From positions 1 through 39,508 of the forward strand of contig JAIEPU010000210.1 in the NCBI GenBank assembly GCA_019748235.1: 39,508 bases of DNA. Reading direction: 5' to 3'. Source of the stretch: a bacterium (GTDB lineage: Bacteria; Planctomycetota; Planctomycetia; Kolteriales; Kolteriaceae). The position numbers and the translations under genes are program-made. Below, in pieces: positions 1-7,911 of the stretch. The notes under the pieces were generated by a model. The model was not told where the DNA came from. It was given only the letters and a program-made list of their open reading frames with translations, and did no database searches. Every line of letters starts with the position of its first letter. Position 1 is the first letter of the stretch.

Positions 1-598
<598 letters not shown>

Positions 599-642
599 TT
601 AATCCTCCGTTTTGATTCGTTTGTTTTGTGGAATGTTGGCGA

Positions 643-933
643 TTAGCCGATGATGCAGAGGATGTCCTCTTCACGCATGAGCAAAACCTTGTCGCCGTCG
701 GCACTCTTGAACTCGTCGCCGGCCCACGAGGTGAAATAGACGCGATCGCCGACCTTGACCTGCAGTTCGGACCGCTTTCCATCCTTCAGGTAGCGACCAT
801 CGCCGACTGCCAGGACCTTGCCGATTTGGGGCTTTTCCTTGGCTGCATCGGGCAGAACGATACCACCGGCCGTCTTCGATTCCGACTCTTCCCGCTCGAC
901 CAGAACTCGATCGCCGATTGGCTTAATCTTCAT
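643..933 (-). CDS. groS: Co-chaperonin GroES
   Basis: This 96-residue protein is the heptameric lid of the GroEL chamber. The sequence reads [18 protein letters not shown], followed by [24 protein letters not shown]; the IVLP part is the tip of the mobile loop that docks on GroEL. The end, [16 protein letters not shown], is the usual GroES C-terminal strand. The frame stays open upstream to 990, but the ATG at 933 matches the family start and has a GGAGAG ribosome-binding site about ten bases upstream. It is the first gene of the groESL operon, with groEL starting 50 bp after its stop. A degenerate CIRCE-like inverted repeat lies 58-85 bp upstream. Confidence 0.97.
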   Translation of the reverse strand: MKIKPIGDRVLVEREESESKTAGGIVLPDAAKEKPQIGKVLAVGDGRYLKDGKRSELQVKVGDRVYFTSWAGDEFKSADGDKVLLMREEDILCIIG

Positions 934-990
934 GATCCGCACTCTCCATGATGAAAACAGCGTATGCGCAGTTGTTCGGTGTCTTCGCAA

Positions 991-1018
991 TTAGCAGATG
1001 CCATGCCGAGAGAGTTAA
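991..1018. promoter_or_regulatory. Degenerate CIRCE-like operator upstream of groESL
   Basis: On the minus strand the site reads TTAACTCTC, a 10-base spacer, then ATCTGCTAA. The HrcA operator CIRCE is TTAGCACTC-N9-GAGTGCTAA, so 7 of 9 and 6 of 9 arm positions agree, and the spacer is one base longer. It lies 58-85 bp before the groES start codon, where a CIRCE element would be expected. The match is imperfect, so HrcA control is an inference. Confidence 0.35.
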
Positions 1019-1271
1019 GGTGTTGTAAGTTATTTGGTGGAAGTGATTTATCGCAGATGTCCTGGTTCGGCGAAGTCTGCCGTTTTGACGGGCATGCCGT
1101 AAGGAGTCCAAGAAGGCCTGCCAATTTGGTCGATGCGGAGAGGGGGTTTTGACGGGCAGAGTCGCCGGAATTGGGATTCGACCTCGCGAATCACTGTTGA
1201 TCGGGAAGCCCGGACAACTTGCTTGTTCGAGTTGCGAAGCACCAGAGGGCTGAAAATCAGAAGTCCCCCTT

Positions 1272-1334
1272 GTGCCTTCGGCACCCAGGCAACGAGTTGC
1301 CTGGGCCACCCGGCGAGTCTGGAAACACCAGACT
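1272..1334. repeat. Composite triple-hairpin intergenic element
   Basis: Three perfect hairpins stand side by side: GTGCC-TTC-GGCAC (1272-1284), CCCAGGCAA-CGAG-TTGCCTGGG (1284-1305) and AGTCTGG-AAACA-CCAGACT (1316-1334). None is followed by a T-run, so this is not a standard rho-independent terminator, although it begins 13 bp after the protease stop on the minus strand. The packed palindromes look like a REP/BIME-type repeat family. That it is a multicopy element is an inference, since only one copy is in this window. Confidence 0.6.
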
Positions 1335-1347
1335 GGGGAGGAGAGTT

Positions 1348-2397
1348 TCAACGTCGATCGGAGGATGAGCTCTTTTGGGCGAGCGCCGGACCCTGGAGGG
1401 CCGAGCGGCTGACGTCGACGGCGACCGTTCCGACACGAGTCGCATGATCACGTGCCGCCAGGAATGAGAGTCCCTCGAGCGAATGGTCGGCCTCTTGAAG
1501 GATGTAGACGATATCTGACGCACTCTTCACGTGATACTTCGATAGGCCGACGATGATGTCTCCTTCGCGCCATCCCGCCGTGGCCGCGGCACTCCCCCGC
1601 TTGACATGGGTGACGAGAAGTCCATTCGTGAACTCGCCGGAAACGAGAGTGACCGGCCGCAGCCTCACGCCGAGCGATTTGACGATCTCACGCGCGTCGG
1701 AGAGTTCGCCGATCGAGACATAGCTCGCGGCGATCTCGGCGACTTGATCGGCGGGGACGACGTAACCGATGTTCTCCTGAGTGGAACTTTTCGCGACGGT
1801 GATGCCGAGGAGTTCACCGGTCTCCACATCGAACGCGCCTCCCCCCGAATTGCCCGGAACCACTTCTGCTTCGATGCTTCGGAGGGGGGCTTTGTTTCCG
1901 TCCCAACTGACCACTCGCGTACCACCGAGCTTGCCCGAGATGACGATTTGACCCATGCCGCCGGGATTGCCGATCACGATCGCCTTGCGTCCCGATTGAA
2001 TCCGTTCACTCGATGCAACGCTGGCTGGCTCGAGCACGGTGGTGACGCGCACTTTCAAGATGGCGATGTCGAGCTCTTCCTCGGTTGCGACAAGTTCTGC
2101 TTTCATCGCGGGGCCGTGAGGCGTTCGAACTTCAATCTCCGGATAGCCGCGCACGACGTGATTGGCCGTGACGATGTATCCAGCGGCGGACAGGACGACT
2201 CCTGCGCCGCGGGAATGTTCGACGAATTGCGGATTGCGCGCCCATGCCAAGATCTCGACCGTCGACCGGTTCGCGCGACGAAGAACATCGATGCCGTGTA
2301 CTTTACCGACGGTGATCGAGCTGTCGGCTTGAATCGTTGACGTAACGAGAAGGAATGTGAAGACGAAAGCGAAACGGTGATTCGAGAGATTCCGCAT
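1348..2397 (-). CDS. HtrA/DegP-like secreted trypsin-type serine protease with PDZ domain
   Basis: A 349-residue envelope protease of the S1C (HtrA) type. Residues 1-24 form a signal peptide ending TIQA. The chymotrypsin fold follows with its triad visible: His80 in TANHVV, Asp110 in ELDIAIL and Ser184 in PGNSGGGAF. Residues about 235-325 look like a single PDZ domain (GLLVTHVKRGSAAATAGWREGDIIVGL), which in this family recognises exposed C-termini or regulates the protease. The C-terminal tail is short and polar. It is probably active in the periplasm in protein quality control or in processing surface proteins. The ATG at 2397 has GAGGAA just upstream. Its leader carries a GEMM-I riboswitch (2481-2578), so expression is probably tied to a cyclic dinucleotide. 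The adenylate-forming enzyme gene lies upstream on the same strand, 256 bp away. Confidence 0.9.
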   Translation of the reverse strand: MRNLSNHRFAFVFTFLLVTSTIQADSSITVGKVHGIDVLRRANRSTVEILAWARNPQFVEHSRGAGVVLSAAGYIVTANHVVRGYPEIEVRTPHGPAMKAELVATEEELDIAILKVRVTTVLEPASVASSERIQSGRKAIVIGNPGGMGQIVISGKLGGTRVVSWDGNKAPLRSIEAEVVPGNSGGGAFDVETGELLGITVAKSSTQENIGYVVPADQVAEIAASYVSIGELSDAREIVKSLGVRLRPVTLVSGEFTNGLLVTHVKRGSAAATAGWREGDIIVGLSKYHVKSASDIVYILQEADHSLEGLSFLAARDHATRVGTVAVDVSRSALQGPALAQKSSSSDRR

Positions 2398-2458
2398 GAT
2401 GCTTTCCTCGTCGCGCGCGATGAAGTGCGGAACACTGGAGGAAAGGTCAGCGGAAAGT

Positions 2459-2488
2459 TCGTCTCGCTAGGGAGTGAGATCGAGACGA
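2459..2488 (-). promoter_or_regulatory. Candidate expression-platform hairpin of the riboswitch
   Basis: TCGTCTCG (2488-2481) can pair perfectly with CGAGACGA (2466-2459) over a 14-base loop. The same TCGTC could instead pair with GACGA at 2578-2574, 5' of the aptamer core, closing a long outer helix. The two pairings exclude each other, as expected of a switch. No T-run follows, so control may act on translation or on Rho access rather than on intrinsic termination. Confidence 0.5.
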
Positions 2489-2578
2489 TACCTTCGTTCG
2501 GCAGCCTGGCGATCCGTGAAGGACCCATGGCTTTGCGTCCCGGCCTCTCGACCGGTTTGCCCTTTCGTTGTGTTCGTC
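2481..2578 (-). promoter_or_regulatory. GEMM-I (cyclic-di-GMP-I class) riboswitch aptamer
   Basis: Read on the minus strand, the leader of the HtrA-like gene contains the GEMM-I core in order: ACAACGAAAGGGCAAACC (GGGCAAACC at 2562-2554), a stem CCGGTC/GGCCGG capped by the GNRA tetraloop GAGA (2555-2540), the diagnostic GGGACGCAAAGCC (2541-2529), a variable second stem, then CCAGGCTGCCG (2507-2499 and neighbours). These conserved blocks, their spacing and the tetraloop match the Rfam-type cyclic-di-GMP-I aptamer. The 3' edge of the core is about 100 nt before the protease ATG at 2397. Whether it binds c-di-GMP or 3',3'-cGAMP (the GEMM-Ib variant) depends on a single ligand-contact base that needs a structural alignment. 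Confidence 0.9.
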
Positions 2579-2653
2579 AGGAAAGCCTAGCTCGAAAATG
2601 AGGATTGTGCCGGTTGAAGCGATTATGAAGAAGACGCGGGATTGATCGCCGCT

Positions 2654-4087
2654 TTAGCGAGATGAGAAACGGCTCGCCATGTATTGAGCGGCAATATCAG
2701 AACGGAAGTCCTCGAACTTCCCGGTCGGACTGCTCGGGATGTGGTCAACGTAGGTGAACTTCACGTCGAATCTCCATCCGAAGCTCGCCTCGAACCAATC
2801 GATGAGGAGCTTCTTCTCGGCTTCGGTCAATTCGCGAGGCGTGACCAGCACGGCCTCGATCTCTTCGAGACTTCTCTGAATGACTTGAAACTGCTGGATC
2901 GGGGGGATCTCTTGCTCCCCTTGGAGAGCGGAATCAACTTCAATGGATGGCCAACGAAGTTCGCCGTTCGGAAGGACGAGCATATTGCGCTGCCGCCCGA
3001 CAATTCGATTGAGGACCTGCAAACCGCGTCCACAAGGGCAGGGTGAGCCGACCTCCGCATAGTCGCCGATCTGATAGCGAATGATCGGCGTGGCGAAGTT
3101 ATGAAGAGCGGTCACGACGACTCGACCGATCTCTCCCGGCTGGCAAGGCTCTCCCTTTTCGTTAATCACTTCGAGGAGAACGTTCTCGGACTGAACGTGG
3201 TAGTGCTCATGCTCGGGGCACTGAAGCGCGATGTAGCCAACCTCTTGCGAGCTGTACATGTCGACGATCTTGAGCCCGAGGACGCGATGAACAATCTCTC
3301 GGACGTGCGGTTCTAAGATCTCACCAAACGTTCTGATTTCTTTGAGAGTGGGAAACCGAATGCCCCGGTCCTCGGCAAAGCGAGCGAGAGCATAAACATT
3401 CGATGGATACGTGATGAGGTATTCCGCGTTTTGCTCTAGGAGCCAAGGAACCTGTTGATCGATGCCGGCCTTGATGTGAAGCGTCGCGCTCGGGCCGGTC
3501 TTCACAACGTCGGCGGTGGCGGGCCCCCAGTTCTGTCCCATCTTTCCGTGGGGTGGATCGCACGCATTTCCTGAGACGAACCGAATCGCGGCAAGCTTTC
3601 CCGAAAAATTCCTTCGATGCCACAAGTGATCGCGGACGGTGAATGCATTCCAAAAAAGCTGCGTCAATGCATTGGTGATGACCATCACCGGCTTGCCGGT
3701 CGAACCCGAAGTGAAGAGTTGACTTGTTTTCCGATGCTGAGGAGGAGGGTTGGTACTGTAGAGTTCCGGACCCGCCATTTGCCAGACATCTCGCGTCAGG
3801 AGCGGGATCTTTCTCCAATCCTCGGGTGTTCGGATGCGATCAGGAGAAAGGCCCGCTTCATCCAATCGCTTCCGATAGAACGGCGACGTCATGTAGGCGT
3901 GATGAACGAGAGCACCAATTTGCCGCCGCTGAACTTGCTCGAAGTCGTCAGCCGAAAGCCATTGGCTCTGCTCGAGCTGAAAGAGAATGCTTAACATTCG
4001 AGCAGAGTTTTGATTGGGAATGATCGGCCAAGCGTTCCCCGGAACATTCAAGTTAGGGATCAGCAACGAGGATATTGGAATCGTCAT
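2654..4087 (-). CDS. Phenylacetate-CoA ligase-like (PaaK/CapK family) adenylate-forming enzyme
   Basis: A 477-residue cytosolic protein of the AMP-forming PaaK/CapK family, which activates a carboxylate as acyl-adenylate and often then makes a CoA thioester. The ATP-binding loop TSGSTGKP is at 126-133, the acyl/AMP-site segment YSSQEVGYIALQCPEH at 278-293, the RYQIGDYAE motif at 337-345, a CPCGRG zinc-like turn at 350-355, and the C-terminal SSPTGKFEDFR with the conserved lysine loop near 460. Length is close to the family norm of 430-480. The start at 4087 is the first ATG; it lacks a clear ribosome-binding site, so the true start could be somewhat inside. The substrate cannot be read from the sequence: CapK-like members also serve polysaccharide or siderophore pathways. 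The aminotransferase gene lies 88 bp upstream on the same strand. Confidence 0.85.
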   Translation of the reverse strand: MTIPISSLLIPNLNVPGNAWPIIPNQNSARMLSILFQLEQSQWLSADDFEQVQRRQIGALVHHAYMTSPFYRKRLDEAGLSPDRIRTPEDWRKIPLLTRDVWQMAGPELYSTNPPPQHRKTSQLFTSGSTGKPVMVITNALTQLFWNAFTVRDHLWHRRNFSGKLAAIRFVSGNACDPPHGKMGQNWGPATADVVKTGPSATLHIKAGIDQQVPWLLEQNAEYLITYPSNVYALARFAEDRGIRFPTLKEIRTFGEILEPHVREIVHRVLGLKIVDMYSSQEVGYIALQCPEHEHYHVQSENVLLEVINEKGEPCQPGEIGRVVVTALHNFATPIIRYQIGDYAEVGSPCPCGRGLQVLNRIVGRQRNMLVLPNGELRWPSIEVDSALQGEQEIPPIQQFQVIQRSLEEIEAVLVTPRELTEAEKKLLIDWFEASFGWRFDVKFTYVDHIPSSPTGKFEDFRSDIAAQYMASRFSSR

Positions 4088-4170
4088 CGGGCGACCAAGT
4101 TCCCGTTCCTAACCGGCTCGCTGGTGTGCCGGGGATTGTTTCAAACGCTCGTTATCCCCGAGGGTAGACG

Positions 4171-4183
4171 GTGACCTACGTCT
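4171..4183. repeat. 13-bp match to the RAYT-flanking REP, at the aminotransferase stop codon
   Basis: GTGACCTACGTCT here is identical to 27018-27030 region sequence at the outer side of the REP flanking the RAYT gene. A 13-bp match between two intergenic sites in a window of this size is unlikely by chance. The minus-strand reading of this stretch supplies the TAG stop of the aminotransferase gene. Confidence 0.35.
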
Positions 4184-5459
4184 GCACCGCCGGCTCGACT
4201 TTGAGACAACGATTGATCTGCCGAACGGCCTGCTTCAGCCGTTGTTCATTTTCCACGATGGCAAGTCTGAGATAATCTTCTCCCGAGGGACCGAATCCAC
4301 GCCCGGGACTCGCAGCGACCGCCGCTTCCTCCAGAAGCTTCATCGCCAGATCGATGCTTCCCATCTTCTCACGCCAGTATTGCGGTATCTTCGCCCAAAC
4401 GAACATTCCCGCGCGTGGCGGATCAATTTCCCAACCACCCTTGCGAAGTCCGTTAACGAGTACGTCGCGGCGCATCTGATACTCGGCAGACATTGCCAAT
4501 CGGGCGTGCTCCGCATGGCGAAGGGCGATGATCGATGCGATCTGAATCGCCTGGAAAATGCCGTAGTCGTAATAGCCCTTGATCGTGGCGAGCGCTTTGA
4601 CCATTTCCTTGTTGCCGACGCAATAACCGATGCGCCAGCCCGCCATGTTGTAGCCCTTGCTCATCGTCGTGAACTCGACGCCCACTTCCTTTGCGCCGGG
4701 AACCGCGAGGAAGCTCGGCGGAACGTACCCGTCGTAGAAGATGTCCGCGTAGGCAAAGTCGCTCAGAACGTAGAACTGGTACTTCTTCGCGAGTCGAACG
4801 AGGTCGACGTAGAAGTCCTTCTCAATCGTGGTCGAGGATGGATTGTGCGGGAAATTGACGATCACGATTTTGGGCTTGGGATAAAGCGTGTCGCAGATGT
4901 GAGAGATTTCGCTCAGGAAGAAATCCGGCTTCGTGACGTCGATTTGAAGGACATTCGCCGAGGCGAGTGCTGGCGAGTACACGTGAATCGGGAAGCTGGG
5001 GGCGGGGACGATACAAGTGTCGCCCGGGCCAAGCATCGCCAGGCACATGTGGCTGAAGCCTTCCTTCGATCCGATCGTCGCGATGACTTCGGTGTGGGGA
5101 TCGAGCTTTACCCCGTGCCGACGATCATATTGCACAGCGACCTCACGGCGGAGGTTCAGGATACCCGCGGATGCCGAGTAGCGGTGATTGCGCGGATCTT
5201 GAACCGCTTCGCAAAGCTTTTCCACAATCTGTGGATCAGGCGGATCGGTCGGGTTTCCCATTCCCAGATCAATGATGTCGACCCCGGCTCGGCGCTTCTT
5301 GTACTTGATCTCGTTGATCTTGCCAAAGAGGTAGGGGGGGAGGCGAAGGACCCGCTCGGCCACAGGAATGGTGAAGTTGTCTTTTTGATCGAGTCGATCG
5401 ACCTGCTCGCGCTCGTCCGAACCGTCTCGGAGAACAGTGGAAACGTCACCATTACTCAT
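4176..5459 (-). CDS. Class I/II PLP aminotransferase (AlaC / LL-DAP aminotransferase-like)
   Basis: A 427-residue fold-type I PLP enzyme that transfers amino groups between an amino acid and a 2-oxo acid. Seen motifs: [12 protein letters not shown] near 66 (substrate loop), PHNPS (Asn206), [12 protein letters not shown] (Asp234, contacts the pyridine nitrogen), [13 protein letters not shown] with the PLP lysine at 268, and the carboxylate-binding arginine region [11 protein letters not shown] near the end. These segments resemble AlaC-type alanine transaminases and the related LL-diaminopimelate aminotransferases; the two cannot be told apart by eye. A TTG two codons upstream keeps the frame open, but the ATG at 5459 follows AAGGGTGA at a suitable distance. 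The stop codon lies within a REP-like 13-mer. It could be co-transcribed with the downstream adenylate-forming gene (88 bp gap). Confidence 0.9.
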   Translation of the reverse strand: MSNGDVSTVLRDGSDEREQVDRLDQKDNFTIPVAERVLRLPPYLFGKINEIKYKKRRAGVDIIDLGMGNPTDPPDPQIVEKLCEAVQDPRNHRYSASAGILNLRREVAVQYDRRHGVKLDPHTEVIATIGSKEGFSHMCLAMLGPGDTCIVPAPSFPIHVYSPALASANVLQIDVTKPDFFLSEISHICDTLYPKPKIVIVNFPHNPSSTTIEKDFYVDLVRLAKKYQFYVLSDFAYADIFYDGYVPPSFLAVPGAKEVGVEFTTMSKGYNMAGWRIGYCVGNKEMVKALATIKGYYDYGIFQAIQIASIIALRHAEHARLAMSAEYQMRRDVLVNGLRKGGWEIDPPRAGMFVWAKIPQYWREKMGSIDLAMKLLEEAAVAASPGRGFGPSGEDYLRLAIVENEQRLKQAVRQINRCLKVEPAVQT

Positions 5460-6044
5460 GTTCAAATCACCCTTCGGCAGCCGAACATTCGGCCAAATTC
5501 GTGAGAGTCGGATCGAGGTACCCTTTGCCGCCCCTGCTTGGCGACGTCATTCCCTCAAAGTTTCCGACTCTATCCCTCATTTCATCAAGCCCGACGCGAA
5601 CAATATCGACCCCTGCGGCGGCTTACTCGACCTCCACAGTGTACGTTCCGCGCGGTTCCCCGAAAAGAAGACTCGGAATGCCTGAAACGGTTCGGACCTT
5701 CTCAGAGAGTCTTATCCAACTTGCCTGGTTCAGGGAGAGGGCTTCTTTCTCCTGGCTACCAATTCCCCTCAGAGGGAGTCAGCTCTTGCCTGTCTTTTCT
5801 ATTTCCCCGCCTTGGTTCCGGCTTTGCCGGTTTTGCGGATTTCACGGTGGGAACCTCTCAAGGGCGAAAGCTTAGGGGGTCGATAAGCCTACTAACGGCA
5901 AAACCGGACTTACCGGAATGACCGTTGCGCTTTGCGCCCCTTCTCTAAAAGGGGAGCGAACGGAGAGATATTTGCGGTCCGCCGCCAAAGTCGGAGACCT
6001 GGTGCCACGGCACTTTGTCCTCGCAGGCGAGAGGGAGAAGCAGA
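5460..6044. other. Divergent intergenic region, 585 bp, with inverted repeats
   Basis: This region separates the aminotransferase gene (minus) and the porin-like gene (plus), and so must hold two promoters. No open frame here has both a ribosome-binding site and protein-like composition. It contains a small CCGGC-TTT-GCCGG hairpin at 5818-5830, a 10-bp inverted repeat CCGGTTTTGC (5827-5836) with GCAAAACCGG (5897-5906), and a longer imperfect hairpin at 5922-5963. Confidence 0.55.
5922..5963. repeat. Long imperfect hairpin upstream of porin-like gene
   Basis: CCGTT...AACGG at the base, a CGC/GCG segment, and CCCCTT...AAGGGG around a CTCTAA loop form one extended stem with two bulges. It lies about 80 bp before the start codon of the porin-like gene, so it may be part of the leader RNA or an intergenic repeat. 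It has no T-run. Confidence 0.45.
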
Positions 6045-7832
6045 ATGCGTAGGTTGGGAACGATGTTGGCAGCGACAGTGCCGGCGGCACTGTTTTCTCT
6101 CGCCAGTGTCAGCCTTGCGCAAGAGCCGGCCAAAACGAGCATTTCCGACGAAAGCGTGTTCGTAGAGGGAAGTGCCGAACCACAGGGCTTTGGTCCCGGA
6201 GCCGAATCGCCCGCCGGACCGGCACAGATCTGCGCCCCTCGCAATGACCTCTATACGAACTACAGCGAAGCATTCATGAATCCGAATGCCGCTTGCGCCC
6301 CCACCAACACGGCCGGCGCGATGGGTCAGCTGCTAAGTGGGCCGCGATACTACAAGTGGATCTTCTCGTACGAGCAAGTACTCTTCACACGCTCGAATCC
6401 TGGCAACAAGGTGCTGGTAACGACTTCACCGGACATCTTTGATCAATCCAACGGATCTGGGCCTGTGCTTAATGGTGATCCGAATGGCAGTTCGCTTTAC
6501 GGCTATCCAGCGTTAAATGATCCAATTCCAGGTGGAATCATCGCGGTTGACACTCCGAACACTAGGGGGGTGGGGCAGGTTTTCTTGCCAGGTGAGAATC
6601 CGAACCAAAATATTACTGGAACGTTCATGAATCCTGTCCGTTCGACTCCATTGCTGATAGCCAATCAAGTCATGATGGAGACGAATAGCTTTGACTTCCA
6701 AAACATCTGGGGACAGCGTCCCAAAATCGGGATTGAGTTCCAAGATGATAGTCGGCTCACCTTCAGTTGGTTCAATTCTGGTGTCCAACGGCCTGACAAC
6801 CTCGTGCTCGATGTCAGCGGAACCTCATTCCTCACCCGAGTGATTACTTCTCAGTCGAGTCCATTTGTCGCTGAATATCAGCGTTTCGGATACCTAAATT
6901 CACCGTTCGCGACGGCGAACCCGTTGTTTGGCGGCGAACGACGCCGACAGATCGGTAGCGCCCCTTCGACGATCCCGCAGTCTCCCTTTGTGGAAAGTCC
7001 TGGGGTCTTAGGGGGTGCAGGTTTTGTTCCAACAGCTTCAGATGTTCCACGCGAACCAACGGTGAACGATCCATCGACTCTCAACGGGCCAGAAGACACG
7101 AATACGCCGAGCTTGCTTTGGCGTGACGGTGAAGTGGCGATCGCCCAATACACTTCGCAACTCATTGGATCAGAACTCTTATTCGAAAAGTCGCTGTTCG
7201 AATGGTTCAGTTCGCCATGGAAGATTTGGGCATTAGGTGGTGTTCGTTATCTAGGCTTGAACGAATCTTTCGTGTTCACCTTTGCGGATGTCGCCCCGAC
7301 AGGCACTATTGGTCCAACGGGATATCGAGCATTCAGTCCTTTCGATCGATTCGCCGCCAACAACGTTGGGGCTACTCCAGACACTATCGATTACAAGGCC
7401 CAGCCATCCATCCAAACAGTCGCAATCACCTCTTTCAGAACCTATAACAACATCGTTGCGCCTGAGCTTGGTATCCGTTGCGTGCGTCCCTTCTGCATGG
7501 ACCTGTTCGAATTCGATCTGGCGGGTAAAGGTCTTTGGGGCGGAAACTGGGCGACGCGAAAAGCCTCTCTGGTACGCGGTGATGGAGCGGTTGGAGTCGA
7601 TCAGAAAACGAACTCCTTCGCGACCAGCGGCGCCTTCGAGTGTCAGCTTGGCTTGAATTTCGTGCCGCATCCGAACATTCGCATCCGCGGCGGTTGGGAA
7701 GCGATGTACCTAATGGGAATCGCCTCGGCCACCGGAAACATCAACTTCAACCTCGACCAAGTCAACCGACCGAATTTCCACGATCAAGTGCTGTTCACCG
7801 GTTGGTTCTTCGGCGGAGAAGTCACCTACTAA
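6045..7832 (+). CDS. Predicted outer-membrane beta-barrel protein (planctomycete BBP7/porin-like)
   Basis: A 595-residue exported protein. The signal peptide MRRLGTMLAATVPAALFSLA runs to about residue 26 (SLAQ). The mature part is Gly/Asn/Ser-rich with alternating hydrophobic strands and aromatic girdles, e.g. YYKWIFSYEQVLFTRS near 105 with KVLVTTSP after it, and near the C-terminus NIRIRGGWEAMYLMG and VLFTGWFFGGEVTY, ending on an aromatic residue as barrels do. KVLVTTSP resembles the start of BBP7-type planctomycete barrels; membership is a judgement by eye. It probably forms a pore or surface barrel in the outer membrane. A TTG at 6015 extends the frame but the ATG at 6045 begins the signal peptide and follows GAGGGAGAAG. 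A terminator follows at 7860-7898, so the gene is monocistronic. Confidence 0.75.
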   Translation: MRRLGTMLAATVPAALFSLASVSLAQEPAKTSISDESVFVEGSAEPQGFGPGAESPAGPAQICAPRNDLYTNYSEAFMNPNAACAPTNTAGAMGQLLSGPRYYKWIFSYEQVLFTRSNPGNKVLVTTSPDIFDQSNGSGPVLNGDPNGSSLYGYPALNDPIPGGIIAVDTPNTRGVGQVFLPGENPNQNITGTFMNPVRSTPLLIANQVMMETNSFDFQNIWGQRPKIGIEFQDDSRLTFSWFNSGVQRPDNLVLDVSGTSFLTRVITSQSSPFVAEYQRFGYLNSPFATANPLFGGERRRQIGSAPSTIPQSPFVESPGVLGGAGFVPTASDVPREPTVNDPSTLNGPEDTNTPSLLWRDGEVAIAQYTSQLIGSELLFEKSLFEWFSSPWKIWALGGVRYLGLNESFVFTFADVAPTGTIGPTGYRAFSPFDRFAANNVGATPDTIDYKAQPSIQTVAITSFRTYNNIVAPELGIRCVRPFCMDLFEFDLAGKGLWGGNWATRKASLVRGDGAVGVDQKTNSFATSGAFECQLGLNFVPHPNIRIRGGWEAMYLMGIASATGNINFNLDQVNRPNFHDQVLFTGWFFGGEVTY

Positions 7833-7859
7833 TCGATTGGGTGACACCATCGAATCTTC

Positions 7860-7898
7860 GCGGAGCCGGGAGTTTCTTCCTGGCTCTGCTCGTTTCTT
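7860..7898 (+). terminator. Rho-independent terminator of the porin-like gene
   Basis: GCGGAGCCGGGA (7860-7871) pairs with TCCTGGCTCTGC (7878-7889) over a six-base loop, with two G-U pairs, followed by the T-rich TCGTTTCTT. It lies 28 bp after the stop codon at 7832. Confidence 0.75.
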
Positions 7899-7911
7899 GA
7901 CGTCGATCGGA

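Larger units (their letters stand above)
934..1347. other. Intergenic region between protease gene and groES
   Basis: About 414 bp without a convincing gene. It must hold the groESL promoter on the minus strand (the CIRCE-like repeat is at 991-1018) and it holds a run of three hairpins at 1272-1334 next to the protease stop codon. Short open frames here lack ribosome-binding sites and protein-like composition. Confidence 0.6.

Noticed and set aside
1606-2340. 244-codon open frame on the plus strand
   Set aside because: Antisense shadow of the HtrA-like gene with its visible catalytic triad.
4242-5504. 420-codon open frame on the plus strand
   Set aside because: It lies opposite the aminotransferase, whose PLP motifs are intact; the plus reading is Arg/Val/Asp-rich with no family motif and no ribosome-binding site.
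5501-5921. Overlapping open frames in the 5460-6044 intergenic region
   Set aside because: Composition is Ser/Pro/Arg-rich without secondary-structure pattern and without ribosome-binding sites.
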